This document shows, in pieces, positions 1-8,426 of a DNA stretch of 49,438 bases (within the stretch, counting starts at the first letter, position 1; each line of letters opens with the position of its first letter). A program made the position numbers and the translations under genes. The stretch spans positions 33,358-82,795 of the forward strand of contig DCFR01000049.1 in NCBI GenBank assembly GCA_002319815.1. Reading direction: 5' to 3'. This DNA is from Megamonas sp. UBA1799. GTDB taxonomy: Bacteria > Bacillota > Negativicutes > Selenomonadales > Selenomonadaceae. The notes beneath the pieces were generated by a model. That model was not told where the DNA came from. It did no database searches and saw only the letters and a program-made list of their open reading frames with translations.

Positions 1-31
1 CAAAAGAAGCTAACAGGAATGCTGCAAGCAC
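1..31 (-). CDS. 5' end of an unidentified gene leaving the window (partial)
   Basis: On the minus strand a Shine-Dalgarno-like AGGAGA at 46-41 lies nine bases before a GTG at 31-29. The GTG opens a frame that begins with small hydrophobic residues (VLAAFLLASF) and runs off the window. This would fit a signal peptide or membrane segment. The ATG at 33-31 is also well placed but stops after seven codons, so the GTG is preferred. The gene lies directly downstream of the minus-strand cobalamin riboswitch, so a role in cobalamin or cobalt handling, or a B12-replaceable function, is inferred. Ten codons are too few to name a family. Confidence 0.35.
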   Translation of the reverse strand, partial: MLAAFLLASF

Positions 32-81
32 ATGCCTGAATCTCCTTCCTATCGCTCGTAGGTTAACGGTGATTGTTAAAC

Positions 82-232
82 GAGGCAGGTCTTCTGACTC
101 AGGATCATTGCTGGCAGGCCTTCCCGGAATACATTCCAGTGGCTTTAACTGCATGCTCACCTATACAGCGGCGTGACCGTGTTGGATTTTTACCAAACTT
201 CCCTATTAAGCCAAATACATGGCGCCTTGTTC
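82..232 (-). ncRNA. cobalamin riboswitch (minus strand)
   Basis: Read on the minus strand, this stretch shows the conserved blocks of the AdoCbl/B12 element in order. These are an AATAGGGAA block near 210, GGTCACGCCGCTGTA near 170-185, a GCCACTG block, GGGAAGGC near 120-127, and the 3' B12-box-type GTCAGAAGACCTGCC near 84-98. It points to the gene leaving the left edge. No clear poly-U terminator lies between the aptamer and the start codon. Control may be translational, through the ribosome site at 41-46, but that is inference. Confidence 0.92.
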
Positions 233-371
233 CCAAATGTTTTAAATTATAATTAAGCAAAAATTAGTATAGCATATGGTAAAATAAAATACTAGTAAAA
301 ATTAATACATTAAATTTATTATATTATATGAAGTCTGCGTATTGATGGATTTTCTTAAAAAATAAAATAAC

Positions 372-400
372 TTGACGCTTTTTTAAACCTCCTGTATCAT
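372..400 (+). promoter_or_regulatory. promoter of the plus-strand cobalamin-regulated operon
   Basis: TTGACG (372-377) and TATCAT (395-400) are separated by 17 bases. This places the transcription start just before the plus-strand cobalamin aptamer. The flanking region 240-420 is very AT-rich. Confidence 0.55.
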
Positions 401-427
401 GAAATTTATCTTATAATAACTGAATAT

Positions 428-592
428 GTAGTCCAGGCGCTTGAAAGAGCTAAATAGGGAAATCGGTGCAAAACCGATGCGGTCACGCCGCTGTAATGCA
501 GAGTGCGTTTTACAATGTCACTGGGGGATAAAACTTCTGGGAAGGCAAAGCGTGCAATGAAGCAGAGCCAGAAGACCTGCCTGGATTCGTAG
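428..592 (+). ncRNA. cobalamin riboswitch upstream of the Nik-type importer
   Basis: The plus strand carries the B12-element signature: AATAGGGAA at about 452, a GGTGCAAAACC hairpin, CGGTCACGCCGCTGTAATG at 480-498, GTCACTGGGGG, CTGGGAAGGC and the 3' block GCCAGAAGACCTGCC near 569-583. Together with the intrinsic terminator at 646-677 it forms a typical transcriptional OFF switch. When cobalamin is bound, transcription should stop before the ABC importer genes at 694 onward. Confidence 0.93.
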
Positions 593-645
593 AATATTTG
601 CATCTTGCGAACGACAAGACCGCATGTTTTTTTATGCTGATTTTT

Positions 646-677
646 CCTCTTGCAGGTAGCAAGAGGGTTTTATTTTT
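646..677 (+). terminator. riboswitch expression-platform terminator
   Basis: An 8-bp perfect stem (CCTCTTGC at 646-653 with GCAAGAGG at 659-666) has a 5-base loop and is followed by GTTTTATTTTT. It ends 17 bases before the ATG at 694, so it is a leader terminator and not the end of an upstream gene. Confidence 0.85.
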
Positions 678-693
678 ACTGTTGAGGTAAAGT

Positions 694-2250
694 ATGTTTT
701 ATTTACGTAAATGTAAGTTGCTATTAGTATTTTTACTGTTGCCGGCCTTTATTTTCGCCGCGCTGTTAACTGCTACGCCATCGGAACGACCGCAGGAGAT
801 TACGCTGGCCGCCGCCCGGGATCTGGCGCCGGGGGAGAAAGACCCCTATTATATCAGTAGTGTTGCCATGGTTTGGGAATCTTTAATTGCCACAGATAAC
901 AATGGCAAAATTCGTGGCGTTTTGGCGGAATCCTGGCAGCCCAATGAAAACTATACAATCTGGAAATTTCGTTTGCAGCAGGGCGTCCGGTTTCAGGATG
1001 GAGAAGCTTTTGATGCCGATGCGGTGGTTCAAAATTTTAAGCGCTGGGAAAATATGGGATATCGAGCATCTTCTTTTTATGGATTTCTTCTGGCGCGGGT
1101 GTATCCGGGATATGTCGGGATACGAAAGACCGGTCCCTATGAAGTGGAGCTTTTATTTTCAACGCCGCAGCCGATGCTTATTTACCGGATGATTAATTTT
1201 TCTTCGTCAATGTTTAGTCCGAAATGCTTTGACGTAAAAACGGGAGATTTTACTGGTTATGCAGTGGGGACAGGGCCTTTCATGATTGTTGACCGCAAAG
1301 CAGGCCAATATGTTTTATTGCAGCGCTTTGCTGGTTATCATGGAGCAGTGGCAAAGAGCGAATTCATTCGCTTGGTGAATATGCCGAATGCCGCTACTCG
1401 TTTTTCGGCTTTAAAAGCCGAAGAAATTCAGGGCGTATTGGATATCGGAGCAATGACGCCGTCTTTGCTTCTGGCCTTACAGCGTGATCCTCGCTTCGCC
1501 GTTTCTGCAAATCGCAATACAATTAATCAGTATCTGACAATCAACCAAAGCCACTGGCCATTTTCTGATCCGCGAATGATAAGGGCTATCAGTCTGTTGA
1601 TGGATAGGACGGCCATTGTAAAGTACTATTTTAATCAGCAGTCTCAGCCGACGGTCAATATATTAAACTTTTGCAATCCGTTTTATAAAGACCTGCCCAT
1701 AGAACATGATGTGCCGGAAGCCATTCGGTTGGCGCATGATGTGATGGGTGATCAGGTGTATCCGGCAATCTTTTTGATCCCGCAGTATGGTCTGAGTCGT
1801 TATTCTTATAAGGAAGTTGCCGAATATTTGCAGGCTGTTTTTCAAATCATTCATATACAGGCTCGTATTCTGATTTTAGACAGTGCAACGCATGCCAGAT
1901 ATATGGAAACAGGGAATTATGATTTTTCGATTGGGACGCATGGTTTGGCAAATTATGCGCCGGAATCCTTCATGGAAGGATATATGGCATCATGGGGAAG
2001 CAATAATATGCTCTACAAGATTGGTTATCATAATGATGGTGCCGATGGCATTTTTAAAGAACTGCCGGATGTGTTGAACATGAATCGACGGCGGCACTTT
2101 TATGCTGATTTGCAGGATATGGCGGCGTTGGCGCCGCCGGTGATTCCGATTGACAGCGATTACAATGTTGTCGTTTATAATCAGCGGCAACTTTCCGGAT
2201 ATCAGGCAACAACTTATGGGATTACTCTGGATCAAATAGAAAGGCAATAG
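694..2250 (+). CDS. ABC importer substrate-binding protein, NikA/DppA family (SBP_bac_5)
   Basis: This 518-residue extracytoplasmic solute-binding protein matches the nickel/peptide family in length and motifs. It has an N-terminal hydrophobic segment (about residues 8-25) that serves as signal peptide or anchor. Family hallmarks follow: a segment like LAESWQPNENYTIWKFRLQQ near residues 80-100, then GVRFQDGEAFDADAVVQNF and GTGPFMI. It is the first gene of an A-B-C-D-E set with touching or overlapping genes. The cobalamin riboswitch upstream suggests cobalt, or a metal-chelate complex, as substrate rather than peptides. The family fold is clear; the cargo is inferred. Confidence 0.85.
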   Translation: MFYLRKCKLLLVFLLLPAFIFAALLTATPSERPQEITLAAARDLAPGEKDPYYISSVAMVWESLIATDNNGKIRGVLAESWQPNENYTIWKFRLQQGVRFQDGEAFDADAVVQNFKRWENMGYRASSFYGFLLARVYPGYVGIRKTGPYEVELLFSTPQPMLIYRMINFSSSMFSPKCFDVKTGDFTGYAVGTGPFMIVDRKAGQYVLLQRFAGYHGAVAKSEFIRLVNMPNAATRFSALKAEEIQGVLDIGAMTPSLLLALQRDPRFAVSANRNTINQYLTINQSHWPFSDPRMIRAISLLMDRTAIVKYYFNQQSQPTVNILNFCNPFYKDLPIEHDVPEAIRLAHDVMGDQVYPAIFLIPQYGLSRYSYKEVAEYLQAVFQIIHIQARILILDSATHARYMETGNYDFSIGTHGLANYAPESFMEGYMASWGSNNMLYKIGYHNDGADGIFKELPDVLNMNRRRHFYADLQDMAALAPPVIPIDSDYNVVVYNQRQLSGYQATTYGITLDQIERQ

Positions 2251-3210
2251 ATGATGAAAACATATCTGTGGCAGCGGCTGCTGCTTTTTGTACCAACGTT
2301 ACTCGGTATGACGCTGCTCACTTTTTTGTTGGGGGTAGTTTCGCCGGCGGATCCGGCAATGGTGGTAATGACGATGGATGGGATGTCCGCACCCTCAGCC
2401 GAAGAATTGCTGTTGAAGCGGCATGAAATGGGGCTGGATCAGTCCTATGCAATGCAGTATGTTTCCTGGATGGCCGGTGTGCTTCATGGCCGTTGGGGCG
2501 TATCTTTCATTGATGGCAAAGATGTATTGGGAACTTTATTGGCAGCTTTGCCGGTGACACTTTCGGTGACAAGTATGGCGATCTTTTGGGTCATATTTTT
2601 TAGTATACCGCTGGGGGCAGTCATGGCGGTATACTATTTACAATGGCCGGATCGTCTTTTATTGCTGTTGTCAATGGCGCTGACGTCTGTGCCGGTTTTT
2701 TGGCTGGCAATTATTGCAATGCAGGTCTTATGTGAAAATTTAAGAATTTTTCCGACTAGCGGCTATGGATCCTTGCGGAATTTATTGCTGCCCGGACTCA
2801 TTCTGGGAGTGGGGACGATAGGGGCGGTTATGCGGTTGCAGCGCGATGCTTTGCTGGCGGTATTAGCTGACAATTATATTCTGACAGCTCGGGCAAAGGG
2901 GCTGCCGTTCTTCTATATTATTTACAAGCATGGACTGCGCAATTCTTTTATTACAGTAGTCACGATGCTGGGCAATTATATCAGCGGACTGTTGGGCGGA
3001 GCGGCGATTATTGAAATGATTTTTTCTCTTCCTGGATTGGGGACTTTGGTTCTGGCCGCTGTACAAGCAAGAGATTATCCGATAATTCAGGGTTATGTAT
3101 TGATGGTGGGCTGCATGACAATTTTTGTAAATATGGGTGTCGATGTATTGTATGTTTTGCTTAAACCACAATTACGGTTAGAAGGCAGGCGAGATTATGA
3201 CTGCCGATAA
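2251..3210 (+). CDS. ABC importer permease, NikB/DppB type
   Basis: This 319-residue inner-membrane permease has about six hydrophobic segments and an N-terminal MMKTYLWQRLLLFVPTLLGM typical of DppB/NikB proteins. The BPD_transp_1 EAA region lies near residues 200-240, with an ALLAVLADNYILTARAKGLP stretch. The ATG follows the stop codon of the binding-protein gene with no gap, which implies translational coupling. It would form the translocation pore with the next permease. Confidence 0.88.
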   Translation: MMKTYLWQRLLLFVPTLLGMTLLTFLLGVVSPADPAMVVMTMDGMSAPSAEELLLKRHEMGLDQSYAMQYVSWMAGVLHGRWGVSFIDGKDVLGTLLAALPVTLSVTSMAIFWVIFFSIPLGAVMAVYYLQWPDRLLLLLSMALTSVPVFWLAIIAMQVLCENLRIFPTSGYGSLRNLLLPGLILGVGTIGAVMRLQRDALLAVLADNYILTARAKGLPFFYIIYKHGLRNSFITVVTMLGNYISGLLGGAAIIEMIFSLPGLGTLVLAAVQARDYPIIQGYVLMVGCMTIFVNMGVDVLYVLLKPQLRLEGRRDYDCR

Positions 3211-4015
3211 ATGGCTGGAACGTGTGGCGGTCGGGGTGTGGGCTTTTTTCTTTTTAGTTGCCGCGCTGGCGCCTTGGTTAGTTCCGTATGATCCTGCGTA
3301 TGTAGATATGCAGCATGTGTTGGAGTTTCCTGATGCAATGTACTGGTTGGGGACGGATTCGTTGGGACGGGATGTATTGAGCCGACTTATCATGGGCGCT
3401 CGCGTTTCCATTGGTTTTGCCTTTGTCGCCGCTTGTTGTACTATGACCGCGGGCTTGTTTATCGGCACCGTGGGCGGTTGGTTTGGCGGGCGGCTGGATG
3501 CAGCAGTTCAGATGATAATTAATGTTTTTCAGGGGATTCCCGGGTTTAGTCTGATGATTGCGTTAGCCGGTATATTGGAGCCGGGATTTACTAGTATGCT
3601 GCTGGCGGTCGTATTGACTTCGTGGACAGGATTTGCTCGTGTGGTGAGAGGCGAGGTGCTTCGCATCCGCAGCGAACATTTTATCGAAGGGCTGCGGGCT
3701 TTGGGAGCGGGCAATGCATTTATTCTTCAGCATTATGTATGGCGCAGTCTGCTGCCGGTTATCAGTACGCTTTTTACCATTCGGCTGGGCGCTGTGATTT
3801 TGTCCGTATCAGGGCTGAGCTATATCGGTATCGGGCTTCAGCCGCCGTTGGCCGACTGGGGGCTTATGGTGAATGAAGGGCAGACTTATTTTCGTACGTA
3901 TCCGTTACTGCTTTATGCGCCGGGCAGCTGCATCTTTTTGCTTTGCATGGCATTTCATATACTGGGTGAAAGTCTGAAGCGCCGGTTTGTTTCTGCCGGC
4001 AGGGTATATAAATGA
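3197..4015 (+). CDS. ABC importer permease, NikC/DppC type
   Basis: The 272-residue protein has the DppC/NikC layout. The N-terminal membrane segment is followed by a periplasmic stretch with WLGTDSLGRDVLSRLIMGAR, a highly conserved family motif. The transport domain contains an EAA-like loop (RGEVLRIRSEHFIEGLRALG) and a GIGLQPPLADWG segment near the C terminus. It overlaps the upstream permease gene by 14 bases. The start ATG at 3197 lies just downstream of GGCAGG. Confidence 0.88.
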   Translation: MTADKWLERVAVGVWAFFFLVAALAPWLVPYDPAYVDMQHVLEFPDAMYWLGTDSLGRDVLSRLIMGARVSIGFAFVAACCTMTAGLFIGTVGGWFGGRLDAAVQMIINVFQGIPGFSLMIALAGILEPGFTSMLLAVVLTSWTGFARVVRGEVLRIRSEHFIEGLRALGAGNAFILQHYVWRSLLPVISTLFTIRLGAVILSVSGLSYIGIGLQPPLADWGLMVNEGQTYFRTYPLLLYAPGSCIFLLCMAFHILGESLKRRFVSAGRVYK

Positions 4016-4046
4016 GTGGGGCGTCTATTAACAGGAGGGTATCTCG

Positions 4047-4844
4047 ATGGAAAAGGATATTGTGCTGCAGCATGTGAGCGTGTGTTTTCCTTATGAACAG
4101 GGATTGGTACTGCATTCGGTCTGCTATACTTTTCCGGCGCAGCAGACAATAGCCGTTATTGGGGAATCAGGCAGCGGAAAGTCAGTTCTTGGGAAAGCCT
4201 TGGTTGGACTTTTGACACGGGCCAGCATTACCGGCAATATTATTTTTAATGGAAGCAATTTAGCGGCTATGTCTGATCGACAGTTAACTTCTTATCGGGG
4301 AAAACAGGTCTTTTTTATTCCTCAAGATCCTTCTTTGGCCTTGAATCCGGCGATGCCAATTGGCGAACAGCTGACGGAAGCTTTAGAATATCATCAGGGG
4401 ATGGCGCCAAATGTTGCCGAGGCTATTGTACGAGAGGAACTTCAGCGATATGGATTTGCCGATACGGAAGAGATTGTCCGAGCGTATGCTTTTCAGTTAA
4501 GCGGCGGAATGCAGCAGCGGATTCTCTGTGCTATGGCTTCGGTGCTGTGTCCGGCATGGATTATTGCTGATGAACCGACCAAGGGACTCGATCCGGCGCT
4601 CCGGCAGCAGGTTTTTGCGCTTTTTCGTCAACTAACTGCAGTTTCTCGCAGCGGGCTGATTTTGATTACGCATGATTTGCGGTTGGCGCAAAAAATAAGC
4701 CAGCAGGTTATAGTTTTGCAAGCGGGACGGGTGGTGGAAACCGGGCTGACAAAAGTCATATTTGAGCATCCGGTCCGGGATTATACCCGCCGCTTGATCG
4801 AGGCAGCTTTTTTGGGCAGACATATGAGGCAACGGGATGATTAA
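4047..4844 (+). CDS. ABC importer ATPase, NikD/DppD type
   Basis: This 265-residue cytoplasmic ATPase has Walker A GESGSGKS near residue 39, a Q-loop in FFIPQDPSLALNP, the signature LSGGMQQR, Walker B WIIADEPTKGLD and an ITHD switch histidine. The CxP-type C-terminal tail seen in peptide transporters is only partly present. AGGAGGG before the ATG is a strong ribosome site. A 31-base gap separates it from the permease gene. Confidence 0.9.
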   Translation: MEKDIVLQHVSVCFPYEQGLVLHSVCYTFPAQQTIAVIGESGSGKSVLGKALVGLLTRASITGNIIFNGSNLAAMSDRQLTSYRGKQVFFIPQDPSLALNPAMPIGEQLTEALEYHQGMAPNVAEAIVREELQRYGFADTEEIVRAYAFQLSGGMQQRILCAMASVLCPAWIIADEPTKGLDPALRQQVFALFRQLTAVSRSGLILITHDLRLAQKISQQVIVLQAGRVVETGLTKVIFEHPVRDYTRRLIEAAFLGRHMRQRDD

Positions 4845-5607
4845 GTGCCAAGCGGTAACAAAAAATTTTTACAGCGGTTTTTTTAAAAAGCGTTGTCATC
4901 CGGTTTTGCAGGCAATTTCCCTGACAATTGCCGAGGGACATACGTATGCGCTGTGTGGTGCAAGCGGATCAGGCAAATCAACCTTGGGGCGTATTTTGCT
5001 GGGGCTTGTCGCTCCGTCTGCCGGGAATGTTTTTTATGATGATGTATCTATTCAACATTGGATGACCTCGCGTCGAAAAGAAAAAGATTTTCGGCAACGG
5101 AATCAGATCGTTTTTCAGAATCCGCAAGCAACTTTATATCCGGATTTTACGATTCGGCAGCTGCTTGAGGAACCTTATCGCATTCATTCGTATTTGCTGG
5201 GCGCGCCGGATTGGGACTGGATCGAAGTATGTTTGAAAAAGGTGAAACTGTCGCTGGACTTGCTGAACCGTTATCCTGAGCAGCTTAGCGGAGGGCAGCT
5301 ACAGCGTGTTTGTATAGCGCGAAGCTTGCTGATGCGGCCATCCTTTTTGGTATTAGATGAACCGACGGCGATGCTCGATCCTACAGTGCAGATGCAGCTG
5401 ATTTGTTTATTAAAGGAGCTGCAGCAGACAGAGAAACTGACATATCTTTTTATTTCGCATGATCTCAATTTGGCTCGTTATATGGCGGATGAAGCAGGTT
5501 TTATATATCAGGGAAGGCTGGTTGAGCAGGGACCGGCGGAGCTGGTTTTGCAACAGCCGCAGATCACTTTTACCCGACAGTTTATCCGTGCGTTTGATGC
5601 GTTTTAA
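4837..5607 (+). CDS. ABC importer ATPase, NikE/DppF type
   Basis: This is the second ATPase of the importer, 256 residues, overlapping the first by 8 bases. It shows Walker A GASGSGKST, Q-loop IVFQNPQATLYP, signature LSGGQLQR, Walker B LVLDEPTAMLD and ISHD. With the preceding ATPase it would energise the two permeases. It is the last gene of the riboswitch-controlled set. A pairing of GACAGC near 5615 with GCTGTC near 5664, followed by TTTT, may terminate the operon, but the loop is long and I do not call it separately. Confidence 0.9.
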   Translation: MIKCQAVTKNFYSGFFKKRCHPVLQAISLTIAEGHTYALCGASGSGKSTLGRILLGLVAPSAGNVFYDDVSIQHWMTSRRKEKDFRQRNQIVFQNPQATLYPDFTIRQLLEEPYRIHSYLLGAPDWDWIEVCLKKVKLSLDLLNRYPEQLSGGQLQRVCIARSLLMRPSFLVLDEPTAMLDPTVQMQLICLLKELQQTEKLTYLFISHDLNLARYMADEAGFIYQGRLVEQGPAELVLQQPQITFTRQFIRAFDAF

Positions 5608-5743
5608 AAGCTGTTGACAGCCGGTCGCTTCTGTGCGTTTTCCTGATGGACAAAGCATCGAGCTGTCTTTTCCTTTTGTGAGCAACATGATATACTAGAT
5701 GGGAAGTTTTTACCAGAGATGGCGGAGAGGAAGGGAAAATGAT

Positions 5744-7789
5744 ATGAAGCAGGAGGAGTCCGAGTTTATGCAGCATGAACTGCATTTGCCGGAGTTAACG
5801 GCACGGGGGATGCTTTTGGGCGCGATTTTGACGGTGATTTTTACCGCGTCGAACGTGTATCTTGGCTTGAAAGTGGGTTTGACGTTTTCGTCAGCGATAC
5901 CGGCGGCTGTTATTTCCATGGCAATTTTGAAAATGTTTAAAGGGTCTAATATTCTGGAAAACAACATGGTACAGACGCAGGCTTCGGCCGCTGGTACTTT
6001 ATCGGCGGTGATCTTTATTATTCCCGGACTGCTTATGATCGGGTATTGGCAGGGGTTTCAGTTTTGGCAGACCCTTTTGGTTTCGGCCTGCGGCGGATGC
6101 ATGGGCGTTTTGTTTACGATTCCGTTGCGTCGGGCGATGGTAGTGCACAGTGATCTTCCTTATCCCGAGGGGATTGCCGCTGCGGAGATTTTAAAGGTGG
6201 GCAGTGGACAGGCGGGAAGCCAGTCGGCGGGCGGCGGATTGAAAGAAATTTTGTCGGGCAGTTTTGTGTCCGGCTTTGTGGCGCTTTGCACCAATGGATT
6301 TCAGGTGTTGTCGGGAGAGTGTCATTTTTGGTTTTCAACGGGCCGCAGCGTCTGGCAGCTGCCCTTTGGTTTTTCGACGGCGCTTATGGGCGCCGGCTAT
6401 TTGATTGGCATTATGAGCGGGCTGGCGATGCTGACCGGCATTTTGATTGCCTGGGGCGGCTGTGTGCCATATTTTACGGCGCAGGAGATTCCGCTTGACG
6501 GACAAAGCCTTGGCGCGTTTGCCTCCGGAATTTGGTCGCAAAAGGTTCGTTTGATCGGCGCCGGGACGATGGGCATTGCGGCGGTTTGGACGCTTTTGAC
6601 TTTAGTAAAACCAGTGGTTGAAGGGGTCAAGGAGTCTCTGCGGAGCATGCAAGCACCTAAGGAGCAGCAGGCGCTCCATCGGATGGACATTGATATGTCG
6701 CTGTCGTCGGTGGGCTTGATTTTTCTGGTCATGCTGGTTGGTTTGGTCGGGACATTCTATTCATTTGTCGGGGCAGCGGCTTTACCTATGGGAGAGACCG
6801 TGATTTTTGTCATTGTGGGCGTTGCTGTGGCTGTGCTGATGGGGTTCTTTGTGGCGGCAGCCTGCGCTTATATGGCGGGGCTGATAGGAACGTCATCAAG
6901 CCCTATTTCTGGTATTGGCATTATGGGGATTATTATTTCATCTCTGGTGATGTATGCTTTATGTTCGTATTTTGGCATTTTTGATTTGCCGGGGGGAACT
7001 AAGTTTGCTACGGCAATTGCAATTTTTACGACGAGTATCATTATTAGTATTGCCTGTATTTCCAATGATAATATGCAGGATCTGAAAACTGGCTATCTGG
7101 TCGGCGCGACGCCGTGGCGTCAGCAGGTGGCCTTGCTGCTGGGCTGTGTTGTCGGTGCGGTTGTCATAGCGCCGGTGCTGAATCTTTTATATGAAGCGTA
7201 TGGGTTTCCCGGCGCAATGCCGCGCCCGGGTATGGATGAGACGCTGGCGTTATCTGCACCGCAGGCAGGGCTTATGACGACGATTGCTACGGGAATTTTT
7301 TCACAGAATCTGGCTTGGGAATATATTTATATGGGCATTGGTCTGGGGATCCTTCTGGTGGCCGTGAATGTATTCCTGCAACACATTTCTGATCAGAAGC
7401 TGGGACTGCCGCCGTTGGCCGTTGGCATGGGTATTTATTTGCCGCCGACGGTAGTGACGCCGCTGGTGATTGGCGCGGCGGTCGGCTATGGGCTTGATTG
7501 GTATCTGAAGCGGCGGGCGGAGAAATCGACGAATGTGACGTCGGTGATGGAAGATGGCCGGCGTCGCGGCACGTTGGTCGCTTCAGGGTTTATTGTCGGG
7601 GAGAGCATCATGGGCGTGCTGATCGCGGCGATGATTGTGTTTTCCTTGTCCGGCGGCGGCAGCGATGCTCCGTTGGCGTTGGTCAGCAAAAGTTTTGCGC
7701 CGACGGCTGATTGGCTGGGACTGGCGGTTAATGCGCTGATTGTCTGTGGTTTTGTCTGGGCGGTGCTCCGGGCCAGACGGGTCGGATGA
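5744..7789 (+). CDS. OPT-family oligopeptide transporter
   Basis: This 681-residue polytopic membrane protein of the oligopeptide transporter (OPT) superfamily, bacterial branch, has about 16 hydrophobic segments. The N-terminal block LPELTARGMLLGAILT and the AYMAGLIGTSSSPISGIGI motif in the middle are characteristic. An in-frame GTG- or ATG-led extension begins at 5699, but the ATG at 5744 has AAGGG eight bases upstream and matches the usual family N terminus. The ATG at 5768 is a second option. Family members take up small peptides or metal-peptide chelates. The neighbouring metal or peptide ABC importer makes either plausible. Confidence 0.88.
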   Translation: MKQEESEFMQHELHLPELTARGMLLGAILTVIFTASNVYLGLKVGLTFSSAIPAAVISMAILKMFKGSNILENNMVQTQASAAGTLSAVIFIIPGLLMIGYWQGFQFWQTLLVSACGGCMGVLFTIPLRRAMVVHSDLPYPEGIAAAEILKVGSGQAGSQSAGGGLKEILSGSFVSGFVALCTNGFQVLSGECHFWFSTGRSVWQLPFGFSTALMGAGYLIGIMSGLAMLTGILIAWGGCVPYFTAQEIPLDGQSLGAFASGIWSQKVRLIGAGTMGIAAVWTLLTLVKPVVEGVKESLRSMQAPKEQQALHRMDIDMSLSSVGLIFLVMLVGLVGTFYSFVGAAALPMGETVIFVIVGVAVAVLMGFFVAAACAYMAGLIGTSSSPISGIGIMGIIISSLVMYALCSYFGIFDLPGGTKFATAIAIFTTSIIISIACISNDNMQDLKTGYLVGATPWRQQVALLLGCVVGAVVIAPVLNLLYEAYGFPGAMPRPGMDETLALSAPQAGLMTTIATGIFSQNLAWEYIYMGIGLGILLVAVNVFLQHISDQKLGLPPLAVGMGIYLPPTVVTPLVIGAAVGYGLDWYLKRRAEKSTNVTSVMEDGRRRGTLVASGFIVGESIMGVLIAAMIVFSLSGGGSDAPLALVSKSFAPTADWLGLAVNALIVCGFVWAVLRARRVG

Positions 7790-7814
7790 TTCTTTTATTG
7801 GAGCGGTAATCATG

Positions 7815-7861
7815 CTGCCGGCAGACTGGTTTTACCAGGAATGCCGGCAGTAATTTTTTTA
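7815..7861 (+). terminator. intrinsic terminator of the OPT gene
   Basis: A perfect 9-bp stem, CTGCCGGCA (7815-7823) with TGCCGGCAG (7842-7850), encloses a further small CTGGT/ACCAG pairing. It is followed by TAATTTTTTTA. Confidence 0.85.
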
Positions 7862-7935
7862 TTCTGACAGTACTGGAATATTTGGGACAATGGTATTATA
7901 ATAAGAAGGGTGTATTATGAGCGGGGGGGAAAACA

Positions 7936-8313
7936 ATGAAGCTTTTATCGTTTGATCATTTGGTACTTATCACGTCAAATCTGGAAAAGTGTCTGGCGTT
8001 TTATGAAAGAATTCTGGGAATGGAACCAGTGTATCATCATGGGCGTTATTGCCTGTATTTTGGTATGCAGACAATCAATGTTTACCCGCAGTCGGGGTCG
8101 GTGCCGGCGGCGAAGCATCCGGAAGCCGGCAGCCTGGATATCTGCCTGCGGGCCGAGGGAAATATTGAAACGGTGAGGCAGGAGCTCCTGTCACGCGGCG
8201 TTACGTTGGAACATGATACGGTATTGCGGCAGGGAGCGCTGGGGCCGATGCAGAGCTTATATTTGCGCGATCCGGATGGTAATTTGATTGAGCTGGGGTT
8301 TTATCAGAACTGA
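7936..8313 (+). CDS. VOC-superfamily protein (glyoxalase/dioxygenase fold)
   Basis: The 125-residue protein has a single vicinal-oxygen-chelate domain. It starts FDHLVLITSNLEKCLAFYER, with the usual first metal-ligand His, and ends SLYLRDPDGNLIELGFYQN, with the terminal Glu ligand. It could be a glyoxalase-like or detoxifying enzyme; the substrate cannot be read from sequence. It is a single-gene unit. An extended -10-like TGGTATTATAAT lies about 40 bases upstream of the ATG, and a terminator overlaps the stop codon. Confidence 0.85.
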   Translation: MKLLSFDHLVLITSNLEKCLAFYERILGMEPVYHHGRYCLYFGMQTINVYPQSGSVPAAKHPEAGSLDICLRAEGNIETVRQELLSRGVTLEHDTVLRQGALGPMQSLYLRDPDGNLIELGFYQN

Positions 8314-8339
8314 GGCAAAAGTTTTGTCTCAGTTTTTTT
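8309..8339 (+). terminator. intrinsic terminator of the VOC gene
   Basis: ACTGAGGCAAAA pairs with TTTTGTCTCAGT, with one G-U pair, and is followed by seven T. The hairpin begins at the stop codon. Confidence 0.8.
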
Positions 8340-8358
8340 GTGCTGAGCAAACTGCTGC

Positions 8359-8386
8359 TTGACTTTTTAAGGGTATCTGTTACAAT
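8359..8386 (+). promoter_or_regulatory. promoter of the marR-RND operon
   Basis: TTGACT (8359-8364) and TACAAT (8381-8386) are separated by 16 bases. The palindromic operator starts at the edge of the -10 box. Confidence 0.7.
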
Positions 8387-8409
8387 ATAGTTGATTAAAT
8401 CAACTATAT
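8385..8409. promoter_or_regulatory. 25-bp palindromic operator, probably for the MarR regulator
   Basis: The stretch is a perfect inverted repeat around one central base, with arms reading ATATAGTTGATT and AATCAACTATAT. It abuts the -10 box and covers the expected transcription start, 18 bases before the MarR start codon. TTGAT-type half sites are common for MarR proteins, so autorepression of the whole operon is the simplest reading. Confidence 0.75.
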
Positions 8410-8426
8410 AAAGAGAAAGGCAGAAA

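Noticed and set aside
406..603. Minus-strand 65-codon open frame
   Set aside because: It is the complement of the plus-strand cobalamin riboswitch and has no ribosome site.
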